From CAVUXJ01 sp963814975 (GTDB lineage Bacteria; Acidobacteriota; Vicinamibacteria; Vicinamibacterales; CAVVIG01): a stretch of 64,000 nt of DNA. Position numbers and translations under genes: made by a program. The notes under the pieces were generated by a model, which saw only the letters and a program-made list of their open reading frames with translations, was not told the DNA's origin and ran no database searches. Positions 18,605 through 29,948 of this stretch are shown piece after piece; within the stretch, counting starts at the first letter, position 1, and the number at the start of each line of letters is the position of its first letter. The stretch is from the NCBI GenBank assembly GCA_963814975.1, contig CAWFFB010000010.1, positions 124,001 to 188,000 of the forward strand. The letters run 5' to 3'.

Positions 18605-19305
18605 CCGCGGCCCCCGTATTCGCGGCCGTGGTCGAGGCGCGCGACGTGTCGCGAGTCTTCCCCATGCCCGCCGGGCCGGTGGTCGCTGTCCGGAATTTCT
18701 CCCTGCAGATTGGTGCCGGCGACCACGTCGCGATCTGCGGGCCCTCCGGCTGTGGAAAGTCGACCCTCCTGCACCTGCTGGGTTGCATCGACGCGCCGAG
18801 CGGCGGCACGCTGCTTTTCGACGGCCAGGATGTGGCAACAATGGCCGACAGGCAGCGAAGCCAGATCAGGCTGACCCGCATCGGCTTCATCTTCCAGCGT
18901 TTCTTCCTGCTGCCGATGCTGACGGCGGCGGAGAACGTCGAACTGCCCCAGGCCGAGGCCGGCACCGCGCGGGCAGCCCGTCGGCACCGAACGGCGGAAC
19001 TGCTCGAGTACGTGGGGCTCTCGGCACGCGCCGATCACCGGCCCTCGCAGCTGTCGGGAGGTGAGATGCAGCGGGTAGCCATCGCCCGGGCTCTTGCGAA
19101 CCGGCCCCGGCTGCTGCTGGCGGACGAGCCGACGGGGGAGCTCGACCAGGCGACCGGCGCGCAGATTGCCGCTCTGCTCGATCGCGTGAACGCCGACGGC
19201 ACGGCAATCGTGCTCGTCACGCATGACGATTCGCTGGCGCGGCGCGCCCGGCGGACCCTGACGATGCGCGACGGAATGATCGTCGATGGAAAGCGCCGGC
19301 CGTGA
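18601..19305 (+). CDS. ABC transporter ATPase (MacB/LolD/AttE-like)
   Basis: 234 residues with Walker A GPSGCGKST, Q-loop FQRFFLLPMLTAAEN, signature LSGGEMQRVAIARAL, Walker B LLLADEPTGELD and H-loop LVTHDDSLA. GTG start overlaps the permease stop (GTGA), and its own stop overlaps the GTG of the AttH-like gene. It energises the pair of FtsX-type permeases. Such systems usually work on periplasmic or membrane-bound lipidic or peptide substrates. Confidence 0.88.
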   Translation: MTAAPVFAAVVEARDVSRVFPMPAGPVVAVRNFSLQIGAGDHVAICGPSGCGKSTLLHLLGCIDAPSGGTLLFDGQDVATMADRQRSQIRLTRIGFIFQRFFLLPMLTAAENVELPQAEAGTARAARRHRTAELLEYVGLSARADHRPSQLSGGEMQRVAIARALANRPRLLLADEPTGELDQATGAQIAALLDRVNADGTAIVLVTHDDSLARRARRTLTMRDGMIVDGKRRP

Positions 19306-20690
19306 TCGTCAAGATGGCGATCCGGCTGCTGTTCGCTCATCCAGTCCGCAGCGCCGTGCTCGCTGCCGGCTTCGGAACCGGCGTTGCCGTGATGGCAATC
19401 CTGCTCGGGGTGGGCCAGGTCGTGCTCCAGCAGGCGCGATCCCCGGCGCTGGTCGGCGGCGGCGAGGTCGTGATTGGCGGCGCGGGCGGCGGCATTGCCG
19501 CCGCCCGCGTGCTCCTCTCGGGCGTGCTGCGGACGCCGCCGCTTGGCCCGCGCGTGCGCACGGCGTCGCCCTCCAGCCGCGCCACCTTGTACGTCGTGCG
19601 CCCCGATGGCACGGTGCCGGTGCGGGCGCGCGCCGGCATTCCCAGCCTGGAACGCGCCCTCGGCGACCCGGAAGTCGGCGGTGTCGCCTCCTGGGTCGAC
19701 GCCCCGTCCGACGCCGCCTGGACTTCGCCCGATCCGGCGGCGGTGCTTCGCGCGATCGATCGGTTCCGGCCCGTGCCAGACGTGCCTGCACGCGCCGCCT
19801 CATGGGCCGAGTGGCTGTATTTCAACGGCCGATCGGCTTCCGCACGGTTCTATCTGACGTTCCTCGTCGGCCCAGCCCAGACCGACGGCCGCCGCACCGC
19901 CGGCGTGCGGCTTCAGCTGGATCGGGGTCGCGGGGTCGAATCGTTCAGTGCGTCCGCCGCCCTCGACCGGGAAGCGGTTGACGCGGCACCGGAGCTCGTC
20001 ATTGGCGCCAGCCGGATCACCCTGGATGGTTTGCGCTACAACGTCGCCCTCGACCTGAGCGATCCGAACGGCCGCAGGGTGACGGGCACACTGTCCATCG
20101 CTGGCGCGGTCGACCAATTGATGCCACCCATTCAGATTCACGGCGCGGGCGGATGGCAGTCTGGGTATGTCGTGCCCGTCATGTCTGGCGTTCTGGACGG
20201 CACGCTCTTCGTCGACGATGAACGTGTCAGCTTCGATGAGGGCGTCGGCTATCACGATCACAACTGGGGGTTCTGGGAAGGCGTGTCCTGGCAGTGGGGT
20301 CAGGTGCAGCACGAGGACATCTCGATCGTCTACGGCCGCGTGTTTCCACCGCGCGACGCCGCGGACCCGGGGCGAATCCCCGGGTTTCTTGCCGCCCTTG
20401 GTCCCGGGGGCCCGATCGGGTATGCCACGAACGTCACCATCGAGGAGGCAGATCGGTCCGATGCGTCGACTCCGCAGCGCATCACCGTGCGTGCGCGGAG
20501 CGCGTCCATCGATCTCACGTTGGCGTTTTCGGTCGAGGACCTTGTCGTGAATCGCATGCACGCCGGACCGCTCGCCAGCGGCCTGGACTTTCTGCAGTTG
20601 CGCGGCCGATACACCGTCGCGGGGACAGCGGGGGACCGGCGCGTGGCGTTTCAGGCGCCTGGCTCGGCCGAAACGTTTCGCGGCCGTTAG
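19302..20690 (+). CDS. AttH/CrtC-type lipocalin-like protein with N-terminal membrane segment
   Basis: 462 residues. Residues about 1-45 resemble the first helix of a MacB-type permease (FAHPVRSAVLAAGFGTGVAVMAILLG). The rest is the double lipocalin-like fold of the AttH/hydroxyneurosporene-synthase family, with YFNGRSASARFYLTFLVG and the family hallmark GYHDHNWGFWEG (about residues 312-323). In Agrobacterium, AttH is encoded beside ABC genes attE-F-G; the same set is seen here, in permease-permease-ATPase-AttH order. The substrate is unknown; lipid or isoprenoid handling is inferred from the fold. Confidence 0.78.
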   Translation: MIVKMAIRLLFAHPVRSAVLAAGFGTGVAVMAILLGVGQVVLQQARSPALVGGGEVVIGGAGGGIAAARVLLSGVLRTPPLGPRVRTASPSSRATLYVVRPDGTVPVRARAGIPSLERALGDPEVGGVASWVDAPSDAAWTSPDPAAVLRAIDRFRPVPDVPARAASWAEWLYFNGRSASARFYLTFLVGPAQTDGRRTAGVRLQLDRGRGVESFSASAALDREAVDAAPELVIGASRITLDGLRYNVALDLSDPNGRRVTGTLSIAGAVDQLMPPIQIHGAGGWQSGYVVPVMSGVLDGTLFVDDERVSFDEGVGYHDHNWGFWEGVSWQWGQVQHEDISIVYGRVFPPRDAADPGRIPGFLAALGPGGPIGYATNVTIEEADRSDASTPQRITVRARSASIDLTLAFSVEDLVVNRMHAGPLASGLDFLQLRGRYTVAGTAGDRRVAFQAPGSAETFRGR

Positions 20691-20813
20691 GTCTCCGGGC
20701 GGGTTCCGGCGCGGGATGAACGGCAGCCCCAGGGAACCATCTGGAGAGTTTCAGCGTCTTAACGGTGGGTCGGGAACCCTAATGATGGCAGCTATTTATC
20801 AGCAGATTGAAGT

Positions 20814-20841
20814 TTGGTCAGACCCAACGATGCCGTATACT
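20814..20841 (+). promoter_or_regulatory. Sigma70-like promoter of clpC
   Basis: TTGGTC (20814-20819), 16-base spacer, TATACT (20836-20841), giving a leader of about 48 bases before the clpC ATG. The rest of the 205-base gap after the AttH-like gene shows no gene and no recognised CtsR or CIRCE operator. Confidence 0.5.
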
Positions 20842-20895
20842 GTGGTCATAGGCGCGATGGCCACAACCCCGTCTGCTTTCACCTAGGTACGCTGG

Positions 20896-23331
<2,436 letters not shown>

Positions 23332-23445
23332 GGCCGCGTGTGGAGTGCAGTAATTCCAAGTTTCACTCACTCGCCAATCGACAAAGTGACGTGAGGTTTC
23401 CCAAAGCCGCGGTCCTCTCCGGGACGTCCTAAGATCCTGTAAACT

Positions 23446-26265
23446 GTGCTCTTGGTGCGCCTTCATCTTGTTCTCGTTGCCCTGTTGCTGGCCGTCACGC
23501 CTTCGGCCGCGCAGGTGTCGGCGCCGGGGGACGGCCAGCCGCCCGCCGCACCCGGCGCCCCCCCCGCGGCCGCCACGATTTGTGGCCAAGCGGTGGCGGC
23601 TCCGGCGAACCTGCCGCCCGCCGGGTCGGGGCCGGTGCTCTGGGTGATGGCGCCCTGCTTCGAAGCCCAGGGCAACGTCTCCCTCGTCGATATCCAGACC
23701 TACCTGTATTACATCCAGCTCAAGGACAAACTGAGCAGCCCCTTGCGCGGCGTCTGGGTGCCCTACGACGAGAGCATCGAGCAGATCGTTCGCGACGACT
23801 TTCAACGGCTCTGGGCGACCGGCTTCCTCGACGACATCAAGATCGAATACCACGACTACACGTTCGCGAACGGCGTCGTCGGCCGGCTCGTGACCTACAA
23901 CCTCGAGGAACGGCAGCGGATCCGCACGATCGATTACGTCGGGTCCAAGCAGGTCGAGAGGACGAAGATTGAGGAGCGGCTGAAGGAGCTGCAGACCGAG
24001 CTTCGCCTCGACTCCTTCATCGATCCTGCGGTCGTCAAGAAGATCGAGGGCATCGTCCGGGAGATGCTCAAGGAGAAAGGCTTTCAGTTCTCCACCGTCA
24101 CCCACCAGATCACGGAGGTGGCCGGCGGACCAAAGCTCGTGAATCTGGTCTTCACCCTGGACGAGGGGCCGAAGGTCAAGATCAAGACGATCACGTTCGA
24201 CGGCAACGAAGTGGCCAGCGATGGAACGCTGCGGAAGCAGATGAAGACGAACAAGATCAGGAAGTTCCTGCCCTTCTTCACGAGCCACGGGACGTATCAG
24301 GAGGCGAAGTTCGAGGAGGACGCCGATCGGGTGATGCAGTATTACCTCGATCGCGGGTACATCAACGCGCAGGTGGGGACGCCGGAGCTCAAGTTCATCG
24401 AAGATTCGTCGAACAAGAAGACCCGGTGGGTCGAAGTGCGAGTTCCCGTACGGGAAGGGCGGCGTTACAGGATCGGAAACCTCGATTTCGACGGCAATAC
24501 GATCGTCAAGACCGACGCGCTGAGGCCGCTGTTCAAACTGGCGCCCGGCGAGTTCTACAGCCACAAGGAGATCACCAAGGGATTCCAGAAGGCGCAGGAA
24601 CTGTACGGCGCGGTGGGCTACATGGAGTTCACCGGCTATCCGGAACCGAAGCCGCGCGACGCGCCGAATCCCGCTGCGCCGGAGGCGCCGCCCGCGCTCG
24701 CCGCGGAGCTGAAGCCCGCCGGGCCGCCGATCGTCGATCTGACGCTGCGGATTCAGGAAGGCAAGCAGTATTTCGTCAACCGGATCGTGTTCGTCGGCAA
24801 CACCACGACGCGCGACAGCGTGATTCGGCGGGAAATGCGCCTCTACGAGAACGGCGTCTTCAACAGCGAGGCGTTGAAGTACAGCATCCGGCGGCTCAAC
24901 CAGCTCGGCTACTTCAAGGCGCTCGAAGGCCCGCCCAAGGACGTGACCGTCGACAAGCTGACTGGCCAGGACACCAAGGTGGACGTGCGGCTGCAGCTCC
25001 AGGAGCAGAATCGCAACCAGCTGACGTTCGGCGCCGGCGTGTCGCAGTACGAGGGTTTCTTCGGCCAGCTGTCGTTCCAGACATCCAACTTCCTCGGCCG
25101 CGGTGAGAGCCTCACGGTCGCGGTCCAGGCCGGATCGCGCGCGCAGAACTACTCGCTTTCCTTCACCGAGCCGTTTCTCTTCGACCGCAACATCACCGGC
25201 GGCGTGAACCTGTTCAAGAACGAGGTCCGGTATATCGGCCAGTTCACGCAGGAGTCGGTCGGTGGCGTGCTGACCTTCGGCTTTCCCATCGGCAACGGAT
25301 TCACGCGGATGTTCGCGAACTACAGCTACGAACAGACGCAGGTCAGCGAGATCAACGCGGCCTTCTGCGATCCGATCCTGCTGGCGCGAAACCCGTTCCT
25401 CCGCGACTCGCTCCTGCTGAGCGGCGCGGACTGCGGGTTCGGCACGGGAATCTCGACCGAGATCAATCCGTTGACGGGCGAACCAATCACAGTGGCGATT
25501 GCTGGCGGCAGCCCCGAGCGGCGAATCAGCAAGGTCGTGCCCAGCCTCGTCTACAACACCGTGGACCAGCCGATTTTCCCGACAACGGGCAAGCGCATCA
25601 CGGCGTCGTTTGACGTGGCCGGTCTTGGCGGCAATACCAACTTCCTGAAGCCGATGTTCGAAGCCATCTGGTTCCTGCGGCAGAACGCTCGGATGAGTCT
25701 TGGCATGCGTGGACAGGTCGATTACATCCGCGCCTACGGCAGCACGAGCTATCTGCCGATCTTCCAGAAGCTCTTCCTCGGCGGCGAGTACCAGCGTGCG
25801 AGGATTCGATATCCGCTCAATCGGCCCGCAGGATCCGAGCACCGGTCTCGTCCTCGGCGGCAACAAGACCTTGCTGTTCAACGTCGAGCAGATCATCACC
25901 ATCGCGGGACCGGTGCGGCTGATTCTGTTCTACGATGCGGGCCAGGTTCGAGATACCGGGCAGCGGTTCGCGTGGAAAGAAGACCACATCGAGCGGGTGC
26001 CGCCGGCGTCACCACTCCTGTTCGATCCGTTCGCGCCCGTCCGCGTGACCGATCCGAAGGCGCCCGGTCCCAGACCATAGTGGTCGGTCAGCATAGCGCG
26101 TTCAGGACATCGACCGGCGCCGAAATTCGATTCTTCATGCCGGTGTTGAACGTGCCGTTCCGGCTGATCTTTGCCTACAACCCGCAGCGTTACGGCGTGC
26201 TGAACAACCAGCTTCAGCCGCAGAAGGCGTTCCAGTTCCGCTTCGCGGTCGGCACAACCTTCTAA
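23446..26265 (+). CDS. bamA: Outer membrane protein assembly factor BamA (two frame changes)
   Basis: Core of the machinery inserting beta-barrels into the outer membrane. Signal peptide (LVLVALLLAVTPSAAQ), a Pro/Ala-rich linker, several POTRA domains (about residues 80-500, with IRTIDYVGSKQVE, KTITFDGNEV, IGNLDFDGNTIV, NRIVFVGNTTTRD), then a 16-strand barrel ending FRFAVGTTF with the C-terminal Phe. An extra base near 25795 moves VRGFDIRSIGPQDP into another frame; the original frame returns near 26075. GTG start. Skp-type chaperone and lipid A genes follow, the usual order. Confidence 0.92.
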   Translation: MLLVRLHLVLVALLLAVTPSAAQVSAPGDGQPPAAPGAPPAAATICGQAVAAPANLPPAGSGPVLWVMAPCFEAQGNVSLVDIQTYLYYIQLKDKLSSPLRGVWVPYDESIEQIVRDDFQRLWATGFLDDIKIEYHDYTFANGVVGRLVTYNLEERQRIRTIDYVGSKQVERTKIEERLKELQTELRLDSFIDPAVVKKIEGIVREMLKEKGFQFSTVTHQITEVAGGPKLVNLVFTLDEGPKVKIKTITFDGNEVASDGTLRKQMKTNKIRKFLPFFTSHGTYQEAKFEEDADRVMQYYLDRGYINAQVGTPELKFIEDSSNKKTRWVEVRVPVREGRRYRIGNLDFDGNTIVKTDALRPLFKLAPGEFYSHKEITKGFQKAQELYGAVGYMEFTGYPEPKPRDAPNPAAPEAPPALAAELKPAGPPIVDLTLRIQEGKQYFVNRIVFVGNTTTRDSVIRREMRLYENGVFNSEALKYSIRRLNQLGYFKALEGPPKDVTVDKLTGQDTKVDVRLQLQEQNRNQLTFGAGVSQYEGFFGQLSFQTSNFLGRGESLTVAVQAGSRAQNYSLSFTEPFLFDRNITGGVNLFKNEVRYIGQFTQESVGGVLTFGFPIGNGFTRMFANYSYEQTQVSEINAAFCDPILLARNPFLRDSLLLSGADCGFGTGISTEINPLTGEPITVAIAGGSPERRISKVVPSLVYNTVDQPIFPTTGKRITASFDVAGLGGNTNFLKPMFEAIWFLRQNARMSLGMRGQVDYIRAYGSTSYLPIFQKLFLGGEYQRARIRYPLNRPAGSEHRSRPRRQQDLAVQRRADHHHRGTGAADSVLRCGPGSRYRAAVRVERRPHRAGAAGVTTPVRSVRARPRDRSEGARSQTIVVGQHSAFRTSTGAEIRFFMPVLNVPFRLIFAYNPQRYGVLNNQLQPQKAFQFRFAVGTTF

Positions 26266-26315
26266 GAACGGATAATTGAATCGTTATCCGATCGCCGTGG
26301 TGTCCAATTACCCGA

Positions 26316-26739
26316 CTAGGGATGAACCACCTGCACTACGTACACGTCGCCGCCGTCAGCTTACCCACGTCGTAGACTCTGACGCACAGGTTGCCGGCTC
26401 CCGACGCGCCGCCCACGATGGAATTTCCTGCCACGGTGCTGTCCCGCGCGATCACCGTCTGACAGCTCTCGCCGTTCCAGGTACCAGGCTGAGTCCGACC
26501 GTGACGCGTGTTGTCAGGGCTGAGGGAGTTCAGCGTCACGGTCACCGATCCCGCTCTACTGGTCGCGAACGTGTGGGTGGCCCCGCCATTTGGATTGATC
26601 GTCCCGGGAAAGGTGTCGGTCGTGGGCGTCCCGGTCGTCGGGTCGGTGGGATCGTCGTCGTGAGGTCGTCGCCGCAGGCCGCGCTCGCGAGGGCAAACAG
26701 GGCAGGAAGAATCAGATAATGAGCAATCGATCGCCGCAT
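26316..26739 (-). CDS. Small lipoprotein, acidobacterial type (frame changes)
   Basis: Minus-strand gene between bamA and skp. Opens MRRSIAHYLILPALFALASAACGDD, a lipoprotein signal with lipobox ASAAC. Then, in shifted frames, PTTGTPTTDTFPGTINPNGGATHTF, GSVTVTLNSLSPDN, GTWNGESCQTVIARD and GASGAGNLCVRVYDVGKLT, ending VYVVQVVHP at 26316. The order matches a small beta-sandwich lipoprotein family I associate with Vicinamibacteria. Frame changes near 26640, 26510, 26485 and 26333. Function unknown; the call rests on pattern recognition. Confidence 0.6.
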
Positions 26740-26845
26740 GTCTCTCCTTGTATACCGGCCCGCGCGCTGTGAGTCGATCTTACTTGACCGCGAGATCTGG
26801 TGTAAAATCGTGAGCTTTCAGTTGGAGAGCGAAAGGATTGTCGTG

Positions 26846-27508
26846 ATGAGAGGTTTTGCCATTGCTGCCGTCGGTGGCGCTCGCGATCGGCGCGGGGCCG
26901 CTGTTCGCTCAACCGGCCACCCAGGCCAAGCCCGCGGCACCGGCCACTCAAGCCAAGCCGGCGCAGCCTGCCGCTCCAGCCCAAGCCGGCGCCAGCGCCC
27001 GCGGCGCCGGCGCAACCGGCGGCGCCGCCTCCGCCGCCCGCGCCGTTCCCGCAGGGCGCGAAGGTCGCGTACGTGAACCTGCAGGCGGTTGCTCAATTGT
27101 CGGTCGAAGGCAAGGCGGCCAACGCCAAGGTGCAGGCGCTGACGCAGAAGAAACAGGCCGAGATCGCCGAAAAGACCAAGGCGTTGCAGGCGAGCCAGCA
27201 GAAGCTGCAGACCGGCGGCAGCGTCATGAACGAGCAGGCGCGCGGCGGCGCTCGAAAAAGAAATCGATCGTCAGACGCGCGAGCTCGAGCGGCTGCAGCA
27301 GGACGCGCAGGCGGACCTCAACGAGCTCCAGCAGGAGCTGCAGGCCGAATTCCAGAAGAAGATGTTTCCCGTGCTGCAGCAGCTTTCGATCGAGAAGGGG
27401 CTGCACCTCCTGCTCAACGTCCCGAGCGAGACCGTGATCTGGGGCGCCGACGGACTCGACCTGACGCTCGAGGCGGTGAAGAAGCTGGACGCATCCGCCA
27501 AGCCGTAG
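26846..27508 (+). CDS. skp: Periplasmic chaperone OmpH/Skp family (three frame changes)
   Basis: Holdase for unfolded outer-membrane proteins, downstream of bamA. Signal peptide (RGFAIAA..ALAIGAGPLFAQ), a Pro/Ala/Lys-rich linker, core KVAYVNLQAVAQLSVEGKAA, then a long coiled coil (KAANAKVQALTQKKQAEIAEK through EKEIDRQTRELERLQQDAQADL) and VPSETVIWGADGLDLT at the end. Extra bases near 26868, 26975 and 27246 (all in GC runs) move the frame; joined length is about 219 residues. A GAAAGGA ribosome-binding site precedes the start. Confidence 0.85.
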
Positions 27509-27539
27509 GTTCCGAAATTGCCGAGTGCTGAATGCCAAC

Positions 27540-27596
27540 ATGCTAAATGACCATTCACCGTCCGACACTTAGCATCTGCCGTTGAGCATTTAGCAT
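27540..27596. repeat. Fold-back word-repeat spacer (skp to fabZ)
   Basis: ATGCTAAATG at 27540-27549 is the exact inverted complement of CATTTAGCAT at 27587-27596. Related words (GTGCTGAATG, CTTAGCAT, GTTGAGCAT) fill the spacer. Confidence 0.7.
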
Positions 27597-27605
27597 TTCC
27601 CGTCT

Positions 27606-28028
27606 GTGATTAACATCCCCGTTCTCCTCGACCGGCTGTGCTACCGGTATCCGTCGATGCTCGTGGACGCGATCACCGAGCATGAACCGGGCCGGCGGCT
27701 CGTCGCCGTCAAGAACGTCACCGTCAACGAGGAGTTCTTTCAGGGACACTTTCCGGGCGCGCCGCTCATGCCCGGCGTGCTGATGCTCGAGTCGCTGTCG
27801 CAGGTGGCGGCGATCCTGCTGCTGGAGCGCGGGGACGGCGCGCCCAACGCGCGCGTCTATCTGCGCGGCGTGAACGACGCGAAGTTCCGGCAGGCAGGTC
27901 GTTCCCGGGCGACCGGCTGCGGCTGGAGATCATGCTCGGCCGGCGGCGCGCGTCGCTCGCCCGCGCGCGGGCGACGGCCTATCTCGGCGATCAGGTGGTC
28001 GCCGAGTGCGAGCTGCTGCTGGGGCTGA
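27606..28028 (+). CDS. fabZ: 3-hydroxyacyl-[ACP] dehydratase FabZ (frame changes; runs into lpxA)
   Basis: Hot-dog-fold dehydratase of fatty-acid elongation. LLDRLCYRYPSMLVDAI opening and the catalytic segment GHFPGAPLMPGVLMLESLSQ, with His and Glu. Two extra bases near 27898 and 27910 shift the frame: the conserved continuation VVPGDRL, LEIMLGRRR, VVAECELLLG lies in the lpxA frame. No stop or good start codon separates the two in that frame, so FabZ and LpxA may be one polypeptide. GTG start at 27606. Confidence 0.85.
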   Translation: MINIPVLLDRLCYRYPSMLVDAITEHEPGRRLVAVKNVTVNEEFFQGHFPGAPLMPGVLMLESLSQVAAILLLERGDGAPNARVYLRGVNDAKFRQAGRSRATGCGWRSCSAGGARRSPARGRRPISAIRWSPSASCCWG

Positions 28029-28861
28029 TTCCCGACACCACCGAGATCGCATCCACCGCCATCGTCCACCCATCGGCCGAGATCGGCCCGGCAACGACGA
28101 TCGGTCCGCACGCCACCATCGGACCGCACGTGCGGCTCGGTGCGGACTGCCGGATCGGCGCGTCGGCGGTCATCGACGGCTGGACCGAGATCGGCGAGGG
28201 GACCGAGATCTTTCCGTTCGCGTCCATCGGCCTCATCCCGCAGGACCTGAAGTTTCGCGGCGAGGAGACCCGCCTGGTCATCGGCAAGCGCAACATCTTC
28301 CGCGAGTTCGTGACCATCCACCGCGGGACGCGCGGCGGCGGCGGCGTCACCGAGATCGGCGATCGCAACGTGTTCATGGCGTACGTGCACATCGCGCACG
28401 ACTGCCACGTCGGCAACGACACGATCTTCGGCAACATGGCGACCCTCGGCGGCCACGTGACGGTCGAGGACTTCGCCAACGTCAGCGCCGGCTCCGGCGT
28501 GCACCAGTTCTGCCGCGTCGGGCGCCATGCCTTCATCGGCGGCTACTCGGTCGTGACGAAGGACGCGCTGCCGTACGCGCGCACCGTCGGCAGCCGCCCG
28601 GCGCGCATCTACGGCCTCAACACCATCGGGCTGATGCGCCGCGGCTTCTCGCCGGAGGTCATCGCCAAGCTGAAACGGTCGTTCCGCTACCTGCTGCAGT
28701 CGAAGCTGAACACGACGAGCGCGCTGCAGCAGATCCAGCAGGATCGCTCGCTGGCCTGCGCCGAAGTGCAGTATCTGCTCGACTTCATCCGCTCCTCGCA
28801 GCGCGGCGTCATTCTGCGGCGGGCGACCCGGCGGGCCGAGGAAGTGCTCGCCGACGAATAA
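27932..28861 (+). CDS. lpxA: Acyl-ACP--UDP-N-acetylglucosamine O-acyltransferase LpxA
   Basis: First step of lipid A synthesis. Left-handed beta-helix hexapeptide repeats begin at IVHPSAEIGPATTIGP (about base 28065) and continue through the active-site stretch HIAHDCHVGN with catalytic His. The C-terminal helical domain follows (HQFCRVGRHAFIGG, NTIGLMRRGFS). The first roughly 40 residues of this open frame are the tail of FabZ, and there is no ATG at the normal LpxA start. LpxD is absent between skp and fabZ, unlike the usual cluster. Confidence 0.92.
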   Translation: MLGRRRASLARARATAYLGDQVVAECELLLGLIPDTTEIASTAIVHPSAEIGPATTIGPHATIGPHVRLGADCRIGASAVIDGWTEIGEGTEIFPFASIGLIPQDLKFRGEETRLVIGKRNIFREFVTIHRGTRGGGGVTEIGDRNVFMAYVHIAHDCHVGNDTIFGNMATLGGHVTVEDFANVSAGSGVHQFCRVGRHAFIGGYSVVTKDALPYARTVGSRPARIYGLNTIGLMRRGFSPEVIAKLKRSFRYLLQSKLNTTSALQQIQQDRSLACAEVQYLLDFIRSSQRGVILRRATRRAEEVLADE

Positions 28862-28877
28862 TCACGGCGTGATTGCA

Positions 28878-28953
28878 GGATCGAAGACACGAAGACTGCG
28901 CAGATCACCAGGGTCCGACTCGTCCAGGACGAATTCTTCGTGTCCTTCGATCC
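28878..28953. repeat. Fold-back word-repeat spacer (lpxA to lpxI)
   Basis: GGATCGAAGACACGAAG at 28878-28894 pairs with CTTCGTGTCCTTCGATCC at 28936-28953: 17 bases identical with one single-base gap. Contains the CACGAAG word in tandem. Confidence 0.8.
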
Positions 28954-28970
28954 TTTGCGTGGTTCAGGCA

Positions 28971-29815
28971 ATGCGTCTCGGTCTGATCGCCGGCAACGGC
29001 CGGTTCCCGTTCCTGGTGCTCGACGCCGCCCGCGGCGCCGGCCACGACGTGACCGTCATCGCCATCAAGGAAGAGGCCTTCGCCGGATCTCGAGACCGCG
29101 GCCGCGCGGCCGCCGCGGGCCGTGCGTGCACTGGGTCTCGCTCGGCCAGCTCGGACGTGCATCAGCCTGTTGAAGGAAGCCGGCGTCACCCAGGCGGTGA
29201 TGGCGGGGCAGGTGAAGCACACCAAGCTCTTCGCCGACATCGTGCCCGACATGACGCTCATGGGCGTCCTGATGCGTCTCAAGGGGCGTAATACCGACGC
29301 GCTGATTTCCGGCGTCGCCGATGTGCTGCGCGACCACGGCATCAAGCTGCTGGATTCGACCGCCTTTCTGGCGCCGCTGCTCGCCCGCGAAGGCGTGCTG
29401 ACGACGCGCGCGCCCAATCGACGAGGAGACCGCCGATCTGGAATTCGGCTACACCGTGGCCGATGCGATCGCCGGCCTGGATATCGGACAGACGATCGCC
29501 GTCAAGTCGGCGGCCGTCGTCGCCGTCGAGGCGATGGAGGGCACCGACGCGGTGATTGCGCGCGCCGGTCAGCTGGCCGGCAAGGGCGTGCGAATCGTCA
29601 AGGTGGCCAAGCCGAACCAGGACATGCGGTTCGACGTGCCGGTGGTCGGCGTCTCGACGATCGAGGCGATGCAGGCGGCGGGCGCGACACTGCTGTCGGT
29701 CGACGCCGGCAGGACGCTGATGATCGACGGCGAGGCCATCATGCGAGCCGCCGACGAAGCCGGCATCGCCATCGTCGGACGGCGCCGGGGCCCCGAAAGC
29801 AAGAAAACCTCATGA
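28971..29815 (+). CDS. lpxI: UDP-2,3-diacylglucosamine diphosphatase LpxI (four frame changes)
   Basis: Hydrolyses UDP-2,3-diacylglucosamine to lipid X, as an LpxH analogue. Seen: RLGLIAGNGRFPFLVLDAARG, HWVSLGQLG, CISLLKEAGVTQAVMAGQVKH, and the C-terminal catalytic region EFGYTVADAIAGLDIGQTIAVK, VKVAKPNQDMRFDVPVVG, ending with the conserved VDAGRTLMID. Frame changes near 29083, 29125, 29155 and 29420. About 280 residues joined. Next in the lipid A cluster after lpxA; the oxidoreductase follows. Confidence 0.88.
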
Positions 29816-29828
29816 CCTGGCACAAGGA

Positions 29829-29939
29829 CACGAAAACCCGAAAATCAATCTCAAGCAACTTCGAACCAGGGCCCCAGGAATTTCGTGGTCGAAGTCTCGA
29901 ATCGAGCCCTGCAGAATTTCGTGATTGCGTGGTTTCGTG
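29829..29939. repeat. Fold-back word-repeat spacer (lpxI to Gfo/Idh)
   Basis: CACGAAAACC (29829-29838) pairs with GGTTTCGTG (29931-29939) but for one base. GAATTTCGTGG and GAATTTCGTGATT are further copies inside. Ends within ten bases of the next start codon. Confidence 0.6.
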
Positions 29940-29948
29940 GCTGCCCCT

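Noticed and set aside
26784..26808. TTGACC and TAAAAT as a promoter for skp
   Set aside because: Spacing is 13 bases, too short for a sigma70 promoter; not listed as a feature.
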